A stretch of 64,000 bases of DNA, taken from NCBI GenBank assembly GCA_963739385.1, contig CAVUAI010000056.1, positions 62,001-126,000 of the forward strand. Direction: 5' to 3'. The notes below the pieces were generated by a model that was given only the letters and a program-made list of their open reading frames with translations, did no database searches and was not told the DNA's origin. Shown in pieces: positions 16,871 through 24,950 of this stretch; the stretch's first letter is position 1; each line of letters begins with the position of its first letter. This stretch comes from VAZQ01 sp963739385. GTDB lineage: Bacteria; Pseudomonadota; Alphaproteobacteria; Rhizobiales; Xanthobacteraceae. The position numbers were made by a program, and so were the translations under genes.

Positions 16871-19513
16871 TCACAGCTTGGCGCGCAGGCCGACATAGAC
16901 CGACAGCGGCTGCGCCGGCGTGATGGTGCGGGGGTCGGTCGGCGGATTCGGGAGCACGTTGACGATCGACCCCGCATCGAAATAGGTCCCGAATGTCGCG
17001 AACTTTCGGTTGAACAGGTTCTTGATGACGCCGTAAATCTCCACCTCCTTGGTGAGCTGATACGAGCCGTGCAGGTTCGCGACCCAATAGTCCGCGAGCT
17101 TGACGTTCTGGTTGGCGTCATCGCCTACGTACCACTGGCTGCCGACCCAGATCACGTCGGTGCCGAGCTTCAACGCAGGCGTCACGAAATAATCCAAGCC
17201 GCCCTTGACCTGGTGCCGGGGGATGCCGGGGATCTGCTTGCCGGGCGTGACCAGGACGTTGCCATTGTCATCCGCCGAGGGATTGTTCGGCGACGCCAGC
17301 AAGCCTGTGAACTGGTAGGTGGCATCCACGAAGGCATAGTTGGCATAGACGAGATATTGCGGGGTCTGGTACTGGGCGCCAGCCTCGAGCCCCTGCCGGC
17401 GGGTGGCTGGGACGTTCTGGAACACGCCGCGGCCCTGCAGCACGCTCGCGACCTGGATGATGTCGCTCTCGCTGTCGGTCCGGAACAGGCCGAGCTTCCA
17501 ATCGCCGCGGCCGCCTGGAGTGCTGACGTTGCCGCGCAAGCCCGCCTCGCGCGTGCGCGCGACCACCTGGTTCAGCGGCGGATCGGCGACCAGGAACCCT
17601 TCGAGCAGGCAGGGCCGCAACGGGTTGGCGCAACCGAGCTCGAGCGGCGTCGGCGCGCGGTTCGCTTCCGAATATCCGGCGTAGAAGGTCATCAGCTCCG
17701 GCAGGATCTTGTAGGTGAAGCCCGTCACCGGATTGAACCGCTCGAACGTGTACTGGGCGTTGAGGTCGGGGCTGTTGCCCTTGAGATCGGACAGCGCGAT
17801 CTGGGCGATGTTGTAACGTCCCCCCGCAGTCACCGACAGCCGGTTGGTGATGTCGAAGGTTTCGTTGAAATAGGCGCCGTAATAGGTGTTCCACGCCGCG
17901 AGGCTGACGGGAGCGAAGCCGATATCGCCGGCCGTGTGAACGATCTGCCCGGTGCCTGGCACCGCCGCATTGGGACCAGTGAAGAAATCGGGATAGATGT
18001 AACCGAGTTCGCTGCTGCCCTGGAAACCGATCTTGCTGCGGTCTACGCTGGCGCCGATCGTGAAAAAGTTGTCGTGTCCGAACACCTTGTCGTCGTTGAG
18101 CGCCTGCAACGAGGCGCCGGTTGTCATCGCATTGGTGAAAGTGCGATCGACCGTGCCCCACGGCACGCGCGCGCAGGTATTGCCGGTACCGGGCGGGCAA
18201 TTGATCGGCTGGTTGTTCGGATTGAGGATCTGGAAGTTGGCCTGCGGCTGCGGCGGGAAGCCGTCGTCTTCCAGGCACAGCGTGTTGAACAGCGGATTGG
18301 CCGCGTTGCCGCTGCAGCGCTCGACCTCGGCGGAATTGCCGTCGACATGCTCCTGGTGGAACCTGCGGTAGTAGAGATTGCTCTGAACTGTCCAATGGTC
18401 GGTCACGGAATAGCGGCCGTTGAGCGCGAGCAGCTCCGCCTCGTTCTTGGTGGTCTGTGGCCAGGTGAAGATCGACCGGTAGTCGTTGTTGAGCAGCTCG
18501 ATCGGTGTCGGCCCGACCACGCCGAAAAAGTTGTTGGCAGCCGACGCGACGAGGTGGATCTCGGCATCGGTGCCCTTCCAGCCGAGATCGCCGTAGAAGC
18601 GCGCGAGCCGCGACGGCGACTGGTAGCGCCAGCCGTCGTCCTTGAGCCCCTGCGCCGCGAGGTAGAGACCCCACTCGCCGTTGCGCACACCGTGTTGAAT
18701 CCAGCCGCCGACGCGGCCGTAGGAGCCGCCCGAGGCATCGAATTCGGTACCGTTATAGGTGAAGCCGTCCTTCATCTGGAAGCTGATCGCGCCGCCCAGC
18801 GCATTGAGGCCGAAGGCCGGATTGTTGGTCCAGACGTCGGCACGGCCGATGGCGATGGTCGGGATCAAGTCCCAGTTGACGGTGTCGCCGAAGGCCTCGT
18901 TGATGCGCACGCCCTGCATGTAGACGGCGAGGCCCTGCGGCGTGCCCTGCACCGGGGAGGCGCTGAAACCGCGATAGCGCAGGTCGGTGGTGAATTCGTT
19001 GCCCTGGACGTCGTTTGTGATGATGCCGGGAATGCGCTGCTGGAGCGTCTCCACCACATTGGGCGAATAGACCCGCGAGAAGTCCTCGGAGGTGACCGTC
19101 TGCACCATCGCCGGCACCTTGCTGCGGTCGAAGCCGAGACCGGTGATGGGCGTCGGGGCGACGACCTGAAACGCAGGCAGCGCACTGACGGCGGGCGTGG
19201 GCGCAGGCTCCGGCCTCTCTGGCGTCGATGGCGCGGCCCGGCGTGCTGTGGGCTCTGCGCGTCGAGGCGGCCGCGGCGCGGCTCGCGGGGCGGTGACGGT
19301 GACCTCGGGCAGCGTTTCGGATATTTGGCCCCAGGCCGGCCCAGGCGAGGTCAGCCCCCCTGGCAGCGGCAGCGCTCCCAAAGCGACGGCACCCAGCAGG
19401 CGTCGTCTCCAAACAGAAAGCCGCGAGGATCTTTGGTAATCCCCCAACGCCCCCGACATGACACCCCCCGATGTCGACGCCGAATTCCCCGCGGCAAGCT
19501 CAACTTGGTTCAC
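16871..19513 (-). CDS. TonB-dependent outer-membrane receptor, candidate lanthanide (lanthanophore) receptor
   Basis: An 880-residue receptor. Order: N-terminal signal region (about 1-62, with SVWRRRLLGAVALGALPLPGG), a TonB-box-like LPEVTVTAP near 68-76, a Pro/Arg-rich linker of about 45 residues, the plug domain from about 120 (VPAMVQTVTSEDF, QRIPGI, GFSASPVQG, LGGAISFQ) and the 22-stranded barrel. It ends in LRAKL rather than in an aromatic residue. Start is a GTG at 19513 with AAGGAG just before; an ATG at 19459 is an alternative. It is divergent from lanM, with about 99 bp between, the same neighbourhood as lutH-lanM in Methylorubrum. Uptake of a lanthanide complex is therefore the best guess; siderophore uptake is the alternative. 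Confidence 0.88.
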   Translation of the reverse strand: MNQVELAAGNSASTSGGVMSGALGDYQRSSRLSVWRRRLLGAVALGALPLPGGLTSPGPAWGQISETLPEVTVTAPRAAPRPPRRAEPTARRAAPSTPERPEPAPTPAVSALPAFQVVAPTPITGLGFDRSKVPAMVQTVTSEDFSRVYSPNVVETLQQRIPGIITNDVQGNEFTTDLRYRGFSASPVQGTPQGLAVYMQGVRINEAFGDTVNWDLIPTIAIGRADVWTNNPAFGLNALGGAISFQMKDGFTYNGTEFDASGGSYGRVGGWIQHGVRNGEWGLYLAAQGLKDDGWRYQSPSRLARFYGDLGWKGTDAEIHLVASAANNFFGVVGPTPIELLNNDYRSIFTWPQTTKNEAELLALNGRYSVTDHWTVQSNLYYRRFHQEHVDGNSAEVERCSGNAANPLFNTLCLEDDGFPPQPQANFQILNPNNQPINCPPGTGNTCARVPWGTVDRTFTNAMTTGASLQALNDDKVFGHDNFFTIGASVDRSKIGFQGSSELGYIYPDFFTGPNAAVPGTGQIVHTAGDIGFAPVSLAAWNTYYGAYFNETFDITNRLSVTAGGRYNIAQIALSDLKGNSPDLNAQYTFERFNPVTGFTYKILPELMTFYAGYSEANRAPTPLELGCANPLRPCLLEGFLVADPPLNQVVARTREAGLRGNVSTPGGRGDWKLGLFRTDSESDIIQVASVLQGRGVFQNVPATRRQGLEAGAQYQTPQYLVYANYAFVDATYQFTGLLASPNNPSADDNGNVLVTPGKQIPGIPRHQVKGGLDYFVTPALKLGTDVIWVGSQWYVGDDANQNVKLADYWVANLHGSYQLTKEVEIYGVIKNLFNRKFATFGTYFDAGSIVNVLPNPPTDPRTITPAQPLSVYVGLRAKL

Positions 19514-19612
19514 CGCTCCTTGTCTTGTGACGTTGTGGCAAATCGGATAGGAACTTTAGGCAACGCGCTCGCCAGGATTTATGGTGGCATACGATCTGAA
19601 AGGACTCGGACA

Positions 19613-20005
19613 ATGAGCACTCGGCAGATGTGGGCGATGGTGCCGCTAGGCGTCATGCTGATAGGCAGTTCCCCCGTATATTCGCAAAGTCTGCTGAAAA
19701 CGCTCGACCCGGATAAAGACGGCACGGTCGACCTGGCTGAGGCAAAGGGCGCAGCGTCAAAGGTGTTCGACAAGCTTGATCATGACCATGACTCCACGCT
19801 GGACAAGCGTGAGTTACGGGGCCGCTTGTCTGTCAAGGAGCTCGCTGCAGCCGATCCCGACAAGGACAGCACGCTGGACAAAAGTGAATATCTTGCCGTC
19901 GTCGAGAATCGGTTCAAGGCGGCCGATCCGGATAATGATGGTACGATCGATGCAAAAGAGCTGAAGAGCTCGGCAGGCCGCTCTCTGTCGCGCCTGTTGA
20001 AGTGA
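19613..20005 (+). CDS. lanM: Lanmodulin (periplasmic lanthanide-binding EF-hand protein)
   Basis: A 130-residue protein with a signal peptide (about 1-25) and four EF-hand loops: DPDKDGTVDLAE (32-43), DHDHDSTLDKRE (56-67), DPDKDSTLDKSE (81-92) and DPDNDGTIDAKE (105-116). Loops are only 12-13 residues apart, half the usual spacing, and three of four have proline at position 2; both are hallmarks of lanmodulin. The linkers (VFDKLD, YLAVVENRFKAA) also follow Methylorubrum LanM closely. Oddities: the second loop has His at positions 2 and 4, loops two and three have Ser instead of Gly at position 6. The family binds lanthanides with picomolar affinity in the periplasm. An AAAGGA ribosome site precedes the ATG. 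Confidence 0.92.
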   Translation: MSTRQMWAMVPLGVMLIGSSPVYSQSLLKTLDPDKDGTVDLAEAKGAASKVFDKLDHDHDSTLDKRELRGRLSVKELAAADPDKDSTLDKSEYLAVVENRFKAADPDNDGTIDAKELKSSAGRSLSRLLK

Positions 20006-20409
20006 AATCCTAGACCATCGGAAGATCGCCAGTCTTCTGCTCGCGAACCGACGCGAGGGTTAACCTATCTTGAAACTTGCAACGCACTAACTGAGGACAA
20101 TGCCGGTCAGGTCTTGCTGCCGGCAACAGCATTTTAGATTGTTCCCGCGCGAATCGAGACAAACAATAAGCGCATTCCTTCTGTCGATCGACAGTTGAAT
20201 AGGTGCCTAAAAATTGCGGTTATTGGAACGCCGCAATCTCAACTTTGCATCGTCGCGCCGGCTTGCAAGACTAGGCAAGCGCCCTTGCCAGAAGTGTCAA
20301 GCAGCTCTGCTCGCAAAGATCAAACGAACGACACGCTGTGGCTTTTCGGCCACCATTTTTTGCAGGTGACGTACTTTAGTGCCCACGCGTGCATGCTCGG
20401 GGGCATACC
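20006..20409 (+). other. Intergenic region between lanM and the outer-membrane protein gene
   Basis: About 400 bp without a gene that I can support. It is less GC-rich than the coding DNA around it. Possible structures are a weak stem GAAGA/TCTTC at 20021-20037 shortly after the lanM stop and TGCCGG/CCGGCA at 20101-20125 followed by CATTTT, which could be a poor terminator. The promoter of the gene at 20410 is probably in the last 150 bp. I cannot place boxes with confidence. Confidence 0.4.
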
Positions 20410-21279
20410 ATGGCCATTCAATTTGGAAAGCTCGGAAGTGCAGTCCTATGTGCAGTCGCTATGTCTGGAACAGCCGGCGCAGCCGATTTGCGCTTGTCTG
20501 CTCCTCCGCCGCCGCCCGCCTTCAATTGGACGGGCTGCTACGTTGGCGGCTACCTCGGCGGCGCATGGCCCGATGATGGCGGAACGTTCACCGATTTGGG
20601 CAATGCCAATTTCCGATCCTATTCGGGCGGTATCGTTGCCGGAAGGATCGAGAACCGTCATTCCTGGAATGTCGGCTCGGACCGCAGCAGCTTCAGCGGC
20701 GGAGGGACGCTTGGCTGCAACTGGCAGCCGATCGGATCACCGTTTGTCCTCGGTTTCGAAGGCGAAGCCGGTTACATGAAATTTGAAGGCTCGGCCTTCG
20801 ATCCGCTTCGCAGTCCAACGCTCCAGGCAATCACGCCGGACGTTTTCGGAAGCGCCAAGGTCGGCGACTGGTACGGAATGATCACGGGCCGCCTGGGATA
20901 TACCTGGGATCGCACCTTGCTCTACGTCAAAGGCGGCGCGGCGTTTGTCCCGGTCCGGGCTTCGGTTACCGACTCATGTCAGACGGTCGCTCTTGGGTGC
21001 GGCAACTGGATCACCGCATCACGAGACACCAGCGATACCCTCACCACCTGGACACTTGGCGGCGGAGTCGAATGGGCTCTCAGCAACAACTGGAGCGTCA
21101 AGGGCGAGTATATGTTTATCGGTCTCGAGGATGGCAATTCGCTCACGACATGCGGCTTCGCAGCTGCGCCTGGAGGAACTCTGGTCGCGGGTGGCGAGTT
21201 CTGCTTCAACCACCAGTTTGCCGGTATTCACACCGCCAAGGTCGGACTGAATTATAGGTTCGGGCCCCTGTGGCGATAG
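20410..21279 (+). CDS. Outer-membrane beta-barrel protein (Omp25/OmpA-like, Rhizobiales type)
   Basis: A 289-residue outer-membrane protein. The N-terminus has a signal peptide ending in GTAGAADL, followed by a short proline run and the FNWTGCYVGGYLGGAW motif that begins the eight-stranded porin-like barrel in Rhizobiales surface antigens. Alternating aromatic strands continue to LNYRFGPLWR at the end. The ATG at 20410 was chosen over one at 20389 because it gives the better signal peptide. Such proteins are abundant structural barrels; some bind ligands. Its place after lanM is suggestive only, because a 400-bp gap separates them. Confidence 0.8.
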   Translation: MAIQFGKLGSAVLCAVAMSGTAGAADLRLSAPPPPPAFNWTGCYVGGYLGGAWPDDGGTFTDLGNANFRSYSGGIVAGRIENRHSWNVGSDRSSFSGGGTLGCNWQPIGSPFVLGFEGEAGYMKFEGSAFDPLRSPTLQAITPDVFGSAKVGDWYGMITGRLGYTWDRTLLYVKGGAAFVPVRASVTDSCQTVALGCGNWITASRDTSDTLTTWTLGGGVEWALSNNWSVKGEYMFIGLEDGNSLTTCGFAAAPGGTLVAGGEFCFNHQFAGIHTAKVGLNYRFGPLWR

Positions 21280-21324
21280 TGGCCGGTGCACAAGGCCGCG
21301 CGGAAGTGTTCCGGCCAGAAGTTC

Positions 21325-21960
21325 TTACGACTCCGCCGATACCAGCTGCACGGCGACGCGGATGAGTTCGGGCAGGTTCTTGGCGTTGAGCTTCTGCTTG
21401 AGTTGCGAGCAGGCGTTGACCACGGTCTTGTAGCTGACGTTGAGCTCCTCGGCGATTCGGCCATAGGGCTTGCCTTCCGCCAACAGCGAGAGCGTCTGCA
21501 ACTCGCGCGGGGTAAGATCGGCGAGCGGGTTAGGGCGAACGCCAGTTCGCACCAATGCGACCTGCATGGCGAGATCGTTGCTGAGATAAGGCGTGCCCGA
21601 CCGCACCTGGGCGAAAGCCTTCATCAGCTCGTCCGATGACGTGTCTTTGAGCACATAGCCGGTTGCGCCGGCTTCGAGAGCGCGCGCGGCGATGATCGGG
21701 TCGCTGTGCATGCTGAACACCAGGATGCGGGTGCGCGGGTCATGCGAGCGCATCCGCCGGATCACGTCGAGACCCCCGAGTCCGCTGCCCTGCAGGGCGA
21801 GATCGACGATCACCACGTCGGGGTGGTGGCGGCGGTAGAGGCGATAGCCGGAGGTCACGTTGCTGGCCTCGAGCACGGTCTCGACGCCGGCATCCTCCAG
21901 CATGCGGCGGCACCCCTGCAGCACGATCGGATGATCGTCGATGATAAGAACGCTGGTCAT
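21325..21960 (-). CDS. LuxR/NarL-family response regulator
   Basis: A 211-residue response regulator. The receiver domain (residues 1-120) has the acidic pair D8-D9, the phosphorylation site D53 (VIVDLAL) and K105 (GYVLKDTS). The C-terminal LuxR-type helix-turn-helix spans about 149-205 (LTPRELQTLSLLAEGKPYGRIAEEL). It is encoded 45 bp after the histidine kinase on the same strand, so it is the cognate regulator. It ends tail to tail with the outer-membrane protein gene. Targets are unknown; closeness to the lanthanide island raises the possibility that the pair controls alcohol dehydrogenase or lanthanide genes. Confidence 0.9.
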   Translation of the reverse strand: MTSVLIIDDHPIVLQGCRRMLEDAGVETVLEASNVTSGYRLYRRHHPDVVIVDLALQGSGLGGLDVIRRMRSHDPRTRILVFSMHSDPIIAARALEAGATGYVLKDTSSDELMKAFAQVRSGTPYLSNDLAMQVALVRTGVRPNPLADLTPRELQTLSLLAEGKPYGRIAEELNVSYKTVVNACSQLKQKLNAKNLPELIRVAVQLVSAES

Positions 21961-22005
21961 GCCGGACGAGCCTCCCCCGCGAGACGATACCGCGCCATTC
22001 GCGGC

Positions 22006-23439
22006 CTATCCACTCTCCCGCGCGCGCAGCGGGATCACGACATGGACCGAGGTGCCGCGGCCGCGCGCGCTGTCTACCTTATAGCTGCCGCCCAGGCCGT
22101 GCACGCGTTCCTGCATGCCGCGAAGGCCGAAGCCCGACGGCGTCCCGGTATCGATCCCGCGGCCATCGTCGCGGACCGTGAGCGCAAGCTGCGCCGCGCC
22201 GTCGCTCTCACGGCCAGCCGCGTCCGCTTCGCCGATCTCGACCGTTACATGCTTTGCCTGCGCATGCCGAACCACATTGGTCAAACTCTCCTGGACGCAG
22301 CGATAGACCGTCAGGTCGATCGAGTCGCCGTAGCTGCGCACGAGTTTGCGAGGCGAAAAGGAGAACGCGGTCTGCGGATATTGCCGCGCGCGCTCGCTTA
22401 CCAGCTCCGACAGCATCTCCTGCAAGGGCACGTGGCCGAGCGCCATCGGCCGCAGGCGTTTGAGCATGCTGCGATTGATGCCCTGCAGGTGTTCGATGAT
22501 CGCGAGCATGTCCCGGACGCGGTCGGCCATCCTGCGCGCGGTCGGCTCCGGCAGCTCCGCGGCCGCCGTCGCAATTGAGCCGGCATTGGCCTTGAGGCCG
22601 AAAAGGCTGGGGCCGACTTCATCGTGCAACTCGAGCGCGGTCCGCCTCCGCTCATCGTCCTGCGCCGTGATCAGCCGATGGTTGAGCTTGTCGTTTTCGG
22701 TCCGCGCCGCGTCGAGTGTCTGCGCAAGCGCGTTGAAGCGATCGGTGATGGCGGCGAGCTCCTGCGCATGCGGCCGCAACAACCGCACCCGGTAATTGCG
22801 ATGCTCGAGATCGGCGAGGCCACGCGCCACGCCGGTGAGCGGGTCGAGCACCCGCCCGAACAGAACGTAAAGAATGGCAATCACGGCGATGTTGACGATG
22901 AATGCCACCGCGCCCAGCGCAAGCGTGTTGCTCCAGACCTCCGCGATCTCGTCGCGCGGCTCCGCAACGATCTCGACCGAGCCGATGCGCTGGCCGTTGA
23001 TGACCACGGGAACGTCGCGACTCGCGACCGGCGGAGCAATCAGTGCCGCGAACCAGGCGGGCGCGCGGTCGTCGCGCGCCGGCTCGGCGCCGACAGCGGG
23101 AGGCGGTGCCAGCGGCGACCCGGCGGCATCCTTGACGACGATTCGCACGTGGCGCACGAGGCGCAGTTGCGAGGTCAAGTCGGCAAGAAATTTCTCCGCG
23201 GGCACCTCCTGCTGCATCAGTCCCACGGCTTCACGCACGAGCAGCTGCGCAAGCTCCATCGAGGCCGCAATCTCGACCCGCGTCGACGTGCGCGCCTGCA
23301 GGATCGTTACCGCACCCGCCACCAAGCCCGCGATCACATCGATCAGGATGAAGACGATGAGCAGTTGCGCGCGAACCGAGCGGCCGTACCACAATGCGTG
23401 CAGCAGCGCGCGCGGCGACGGCCATGCCAGCGGGCGCAA
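22006..23439 (-). CDS. NarX/UhpB-type sensor histidine kinase
   Basis: A 477-residue membrane sensor. Transmembrane segments at about 24-46 and 172-194 flank a periplasmic sensing domain of about 125 residues; a HAMP domain follows (195-247), then the HisKA_3 dimerisation domain with H272 (ALELHDEVGP) and an HATPase domain with DDGRGI and GFGLRGMQERV. This is the class that works with NarL-type regulators, and the regulator gene is next. The start is uncertain: no ATG gives the full first helix, so I use the TTG at 23439. The signal sensed is not known; the periplasmic domain has no motif I recognise. Confidence 0.88.
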   Translation of the reverse strand: MRPLAWPSPRALLHALWYGRSVRAQLLIVFILIDVIAGLVAGAVTILQARTSTRVEIAASMELAQLLVREAVGLMQQEVPAEKFLADLTSQLRLVRHVRIVVKDAAGSPLAPPPAVGAEPARDDRAPAWFAALIAPPVASRDVPVVINGQRIGSVEIVAEPRDEIAEVWSNTLALGAVAFIVNIAVIAILYVLFGRVLDPLTGVARGLADLEHRNYRVRLLRPHAQELAAITDRFNALAQTLDAARTENDKLNHRLITAQDDERRRTALELHDEVGPSLFGLKANAGSIATAAAELPEPTARRMADRVRDMLAIIEHLQGINRSMLKRLRPMALGHVPLQEMLSELVSERARQYPQTAFSFSPRKLVRSYGDSIDLTVYRCVQESLTNVVRHAQAKHVTVEIGEADAAGRESDGAAQLALTVRDDGRGIDTGTPSGFGLRGMQERVHGLGGSYKVDSARGRGTSVHVVIPLRARESG

Positions 23440-23631
23440 AGGCCTCGAGCTTTCCGATCTGGCGCTGATGCCCCGTCCTCCCGGTCGTAGCAGGGTTGCA
23501 TGATAGGCGCTGGGATGCCGTCTCGGGCAATGCTATTTTATCCGGCAGCAATGGTACTTAGCCATGCCCCGGCGCCACGCCGGGGGAAGAAGCCGGCGCA
23601 GGGCAGCTGACGCGGCCAAAGGGAGGGATCG

Positions 23632-24408
23632 ATGGTCGGAAAAGCTGCACTCGCGGGCTTTGCGGTTTCGCTCGTCCTGTACGCCTCAAGCACGGACCCG
23701 GCGAGATCCGAGTCCTTCGTCGAGCACAATGCCGAATTCCGGATGCAGCTCGATTTCGTCGTTCCGGACACGGCCTTGCGCAGGTTCCTGCCGTCAGGCT
23801 GGGAGCCGAACGTCGCCACCCAGGGCCCGGCCAAGGACTGCAACCTGCGCCTGATCTTCATCGATCGCGTCGACGTCACCGGCGCGGACGGGGCGCCCAC
23901 CGGTTCAAGCCGGCTCGTCTATCTTGCCGTCCCCGTGAAGCAGAGCGGCAGCAATACCGTCGGACAGATGATCATCGCCGGCCTCACCACCGAGCCGAAG
24001 GACGCGCCGGGTCCGTTCGGCAATTACGAGCTCGCCACGAGCCACCGAATGGAACGTTCGGTGACCGGCGGCAGCGGCAAGGACACGGTGATGGAGGAGC
24101 ATTGGGAATTCGCGGCACCGTCGGGCGAGCGCCTGGAGGTGCATCTCAAGTACGAGCGCGCGCCTGCCCGCAAGGGAGCGAACGAGGTCAAGTTCTTCTC
24201 GCCGACGGATCCCAACACGTATCAGATTTTCAAGATTGACCAGGGGATCGACATCATGCGCAACGCCACCGTCCCGGTGCGCGACCGCGTGAAGGAGTTC
24301 GCCTACAAGGCGGCTGGCGGGCGGCTCGGGCCGTTGTTCGACGGCACCGAGCGCGTGGTCAGCATCGATTCCTTCCATTGGTACAATCGCGGCGTCTATC
24401 TGCCGTGA
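23632..24408 (+). CDS. Secreted protein of unknown function, acetoacetate decarboxylase-like fold possible
   Basis: A 258-residue protein with an N-terminal signal segment (about 1-27, cleavage near ARSES). The mature part has alternating strands (FRMQLDFVVPDTALRRFLP, RLIFIDRVDV, RLVYLAVPV) and a conserved end with SFHWYNRGVYLP; the layout reminds me of acetoacetate decarboxylase-like proteins, but I see no certain catalytic lysine. A GGGAGG ribosome site precedes the ATG. It is divergent from the histidine kinase, with about 190 bp between. Function unknown. Confidence 0.72.
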   Translation: MVGKAALAGFAVSLVLYASSTDPARSESFVEHNAEFRMQLDFVVPDTALRRFLPSGWEPNVATQGPAKDCNLRLIFIDRVDVTGADGAPTGSSRLVYLAVPVKQSGSNTVGQMIIAGLTTEPKDAPGPFGNYELATSHRMERSVTGGSGKDTVMEEHWEFAAPSGERLEVHLKYERAPARKGANEVKFFSPTDPNTYQIFKIDQGIDIMRNATVPVRDRVKEFAYKAAGGRLGPLFDGTERVVSIDSFHWYNRGVYLP

Positions 24409-24477
24409 TGAGACGACCTGGGTTCTGGGCGGACAAACGCGCAAGCGCAAACAGGTCCACTGGCAGCGTGAGGCACC

Positions 24478-24861
24478 ATGATCGATCACGTCGGCTTTCC
24501 CGTTTCCGACTACGCACGCTCGAAGGCGTTCTACCGCGAGACGCTGGCGCCGCTCGGCTACACTCTCATCAAGGAGGTCACGGAGACCGAGAGCGGGAGC
24601 CCCGCCGCCGGTTTCGGACGAGAGGGCAAACCCGATTTCTGGATCGGCGGCGAAGGCGGGCTCAAGGGCACGTTGCACATCGCGATCGCCGCCGACGATC
24701 GCCGTACCGTTGACGCCTTCTATCGGGCGGCACTTGCCGCCGGCGGTCGCGACAACGGACCTCCGGGCTTGCGGCCGCAATATCACCCGAACTACTACGG
24801 CGCCTTCGTGCTCGATCCCGACGGCCACAATGTCGAGGCGGTATGCCACGCGCCCGCATAG
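24478..24861 (+). CDS. VOC-family (glyoxalase/bleomycin-resistance fold) protein
   Basis: A 127-residue single-module vicinal-oxygen-chelate protein. It begins with MIDHVGFPVSDYARSKAFY, the usual first strand and helix, and ends with YYGAFVLDPDGHNVEAVCH, the usual last strand. The metal-binding positions H4, H in LHIAIA and the E in NVEAV are present. Members include glyoxalases, dioxygenases and antibiotic-binding proteins; the sequence alone does not choose. It starts 70 bp after the secreted protein gene, on the same strand. Confidence 0.85.
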   Translation: MIDHVGFPVSDYARSKAFYRETLAPLGYTLIKEVTETESGSPAAGFGREGKPDFWIGGEGGLKGTLHIAIAADDRRTVDAFYRAALAAGGRDNGPPGLRPQYHPNYYGAFVLDPDGHNVEAVCHAPA

Positions 24862-24950
24862 GGAAGCGATCGCTGCCGGCGCTGCCCAACGCGTTCCCAG
24901 GAACCGCGCCAAGGCTCGGTCGTTAACAAGAGCCAGCCAGGGCGTTTCGC

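Noticed and set aside
17069..19612. Very long open frame on the plus strand across the TonB receptor
   Set aside because: It is antisense to a receptor with clear plug and barrel motifs, and its translation is rich in random Arg/Val/Asp runs without any domain. Only its last part, from 19613, is a real gene (lanM).
19613..20005. Ordinary calcium EF-hand protein (calmodulin or calerythrin type)
   Set aside because: Loops are separated by only 12-13 residues, there is a signal peptide, and position 2 is proline in three loops, which fits lanmodulin and not calcium EF-hands.
21280..21317. Rho-independent terminator between converging genes
   Set aside because: TGGCCGG and CCGGCCA pair, but the loop is 24 bases and no T run follows on either strand.
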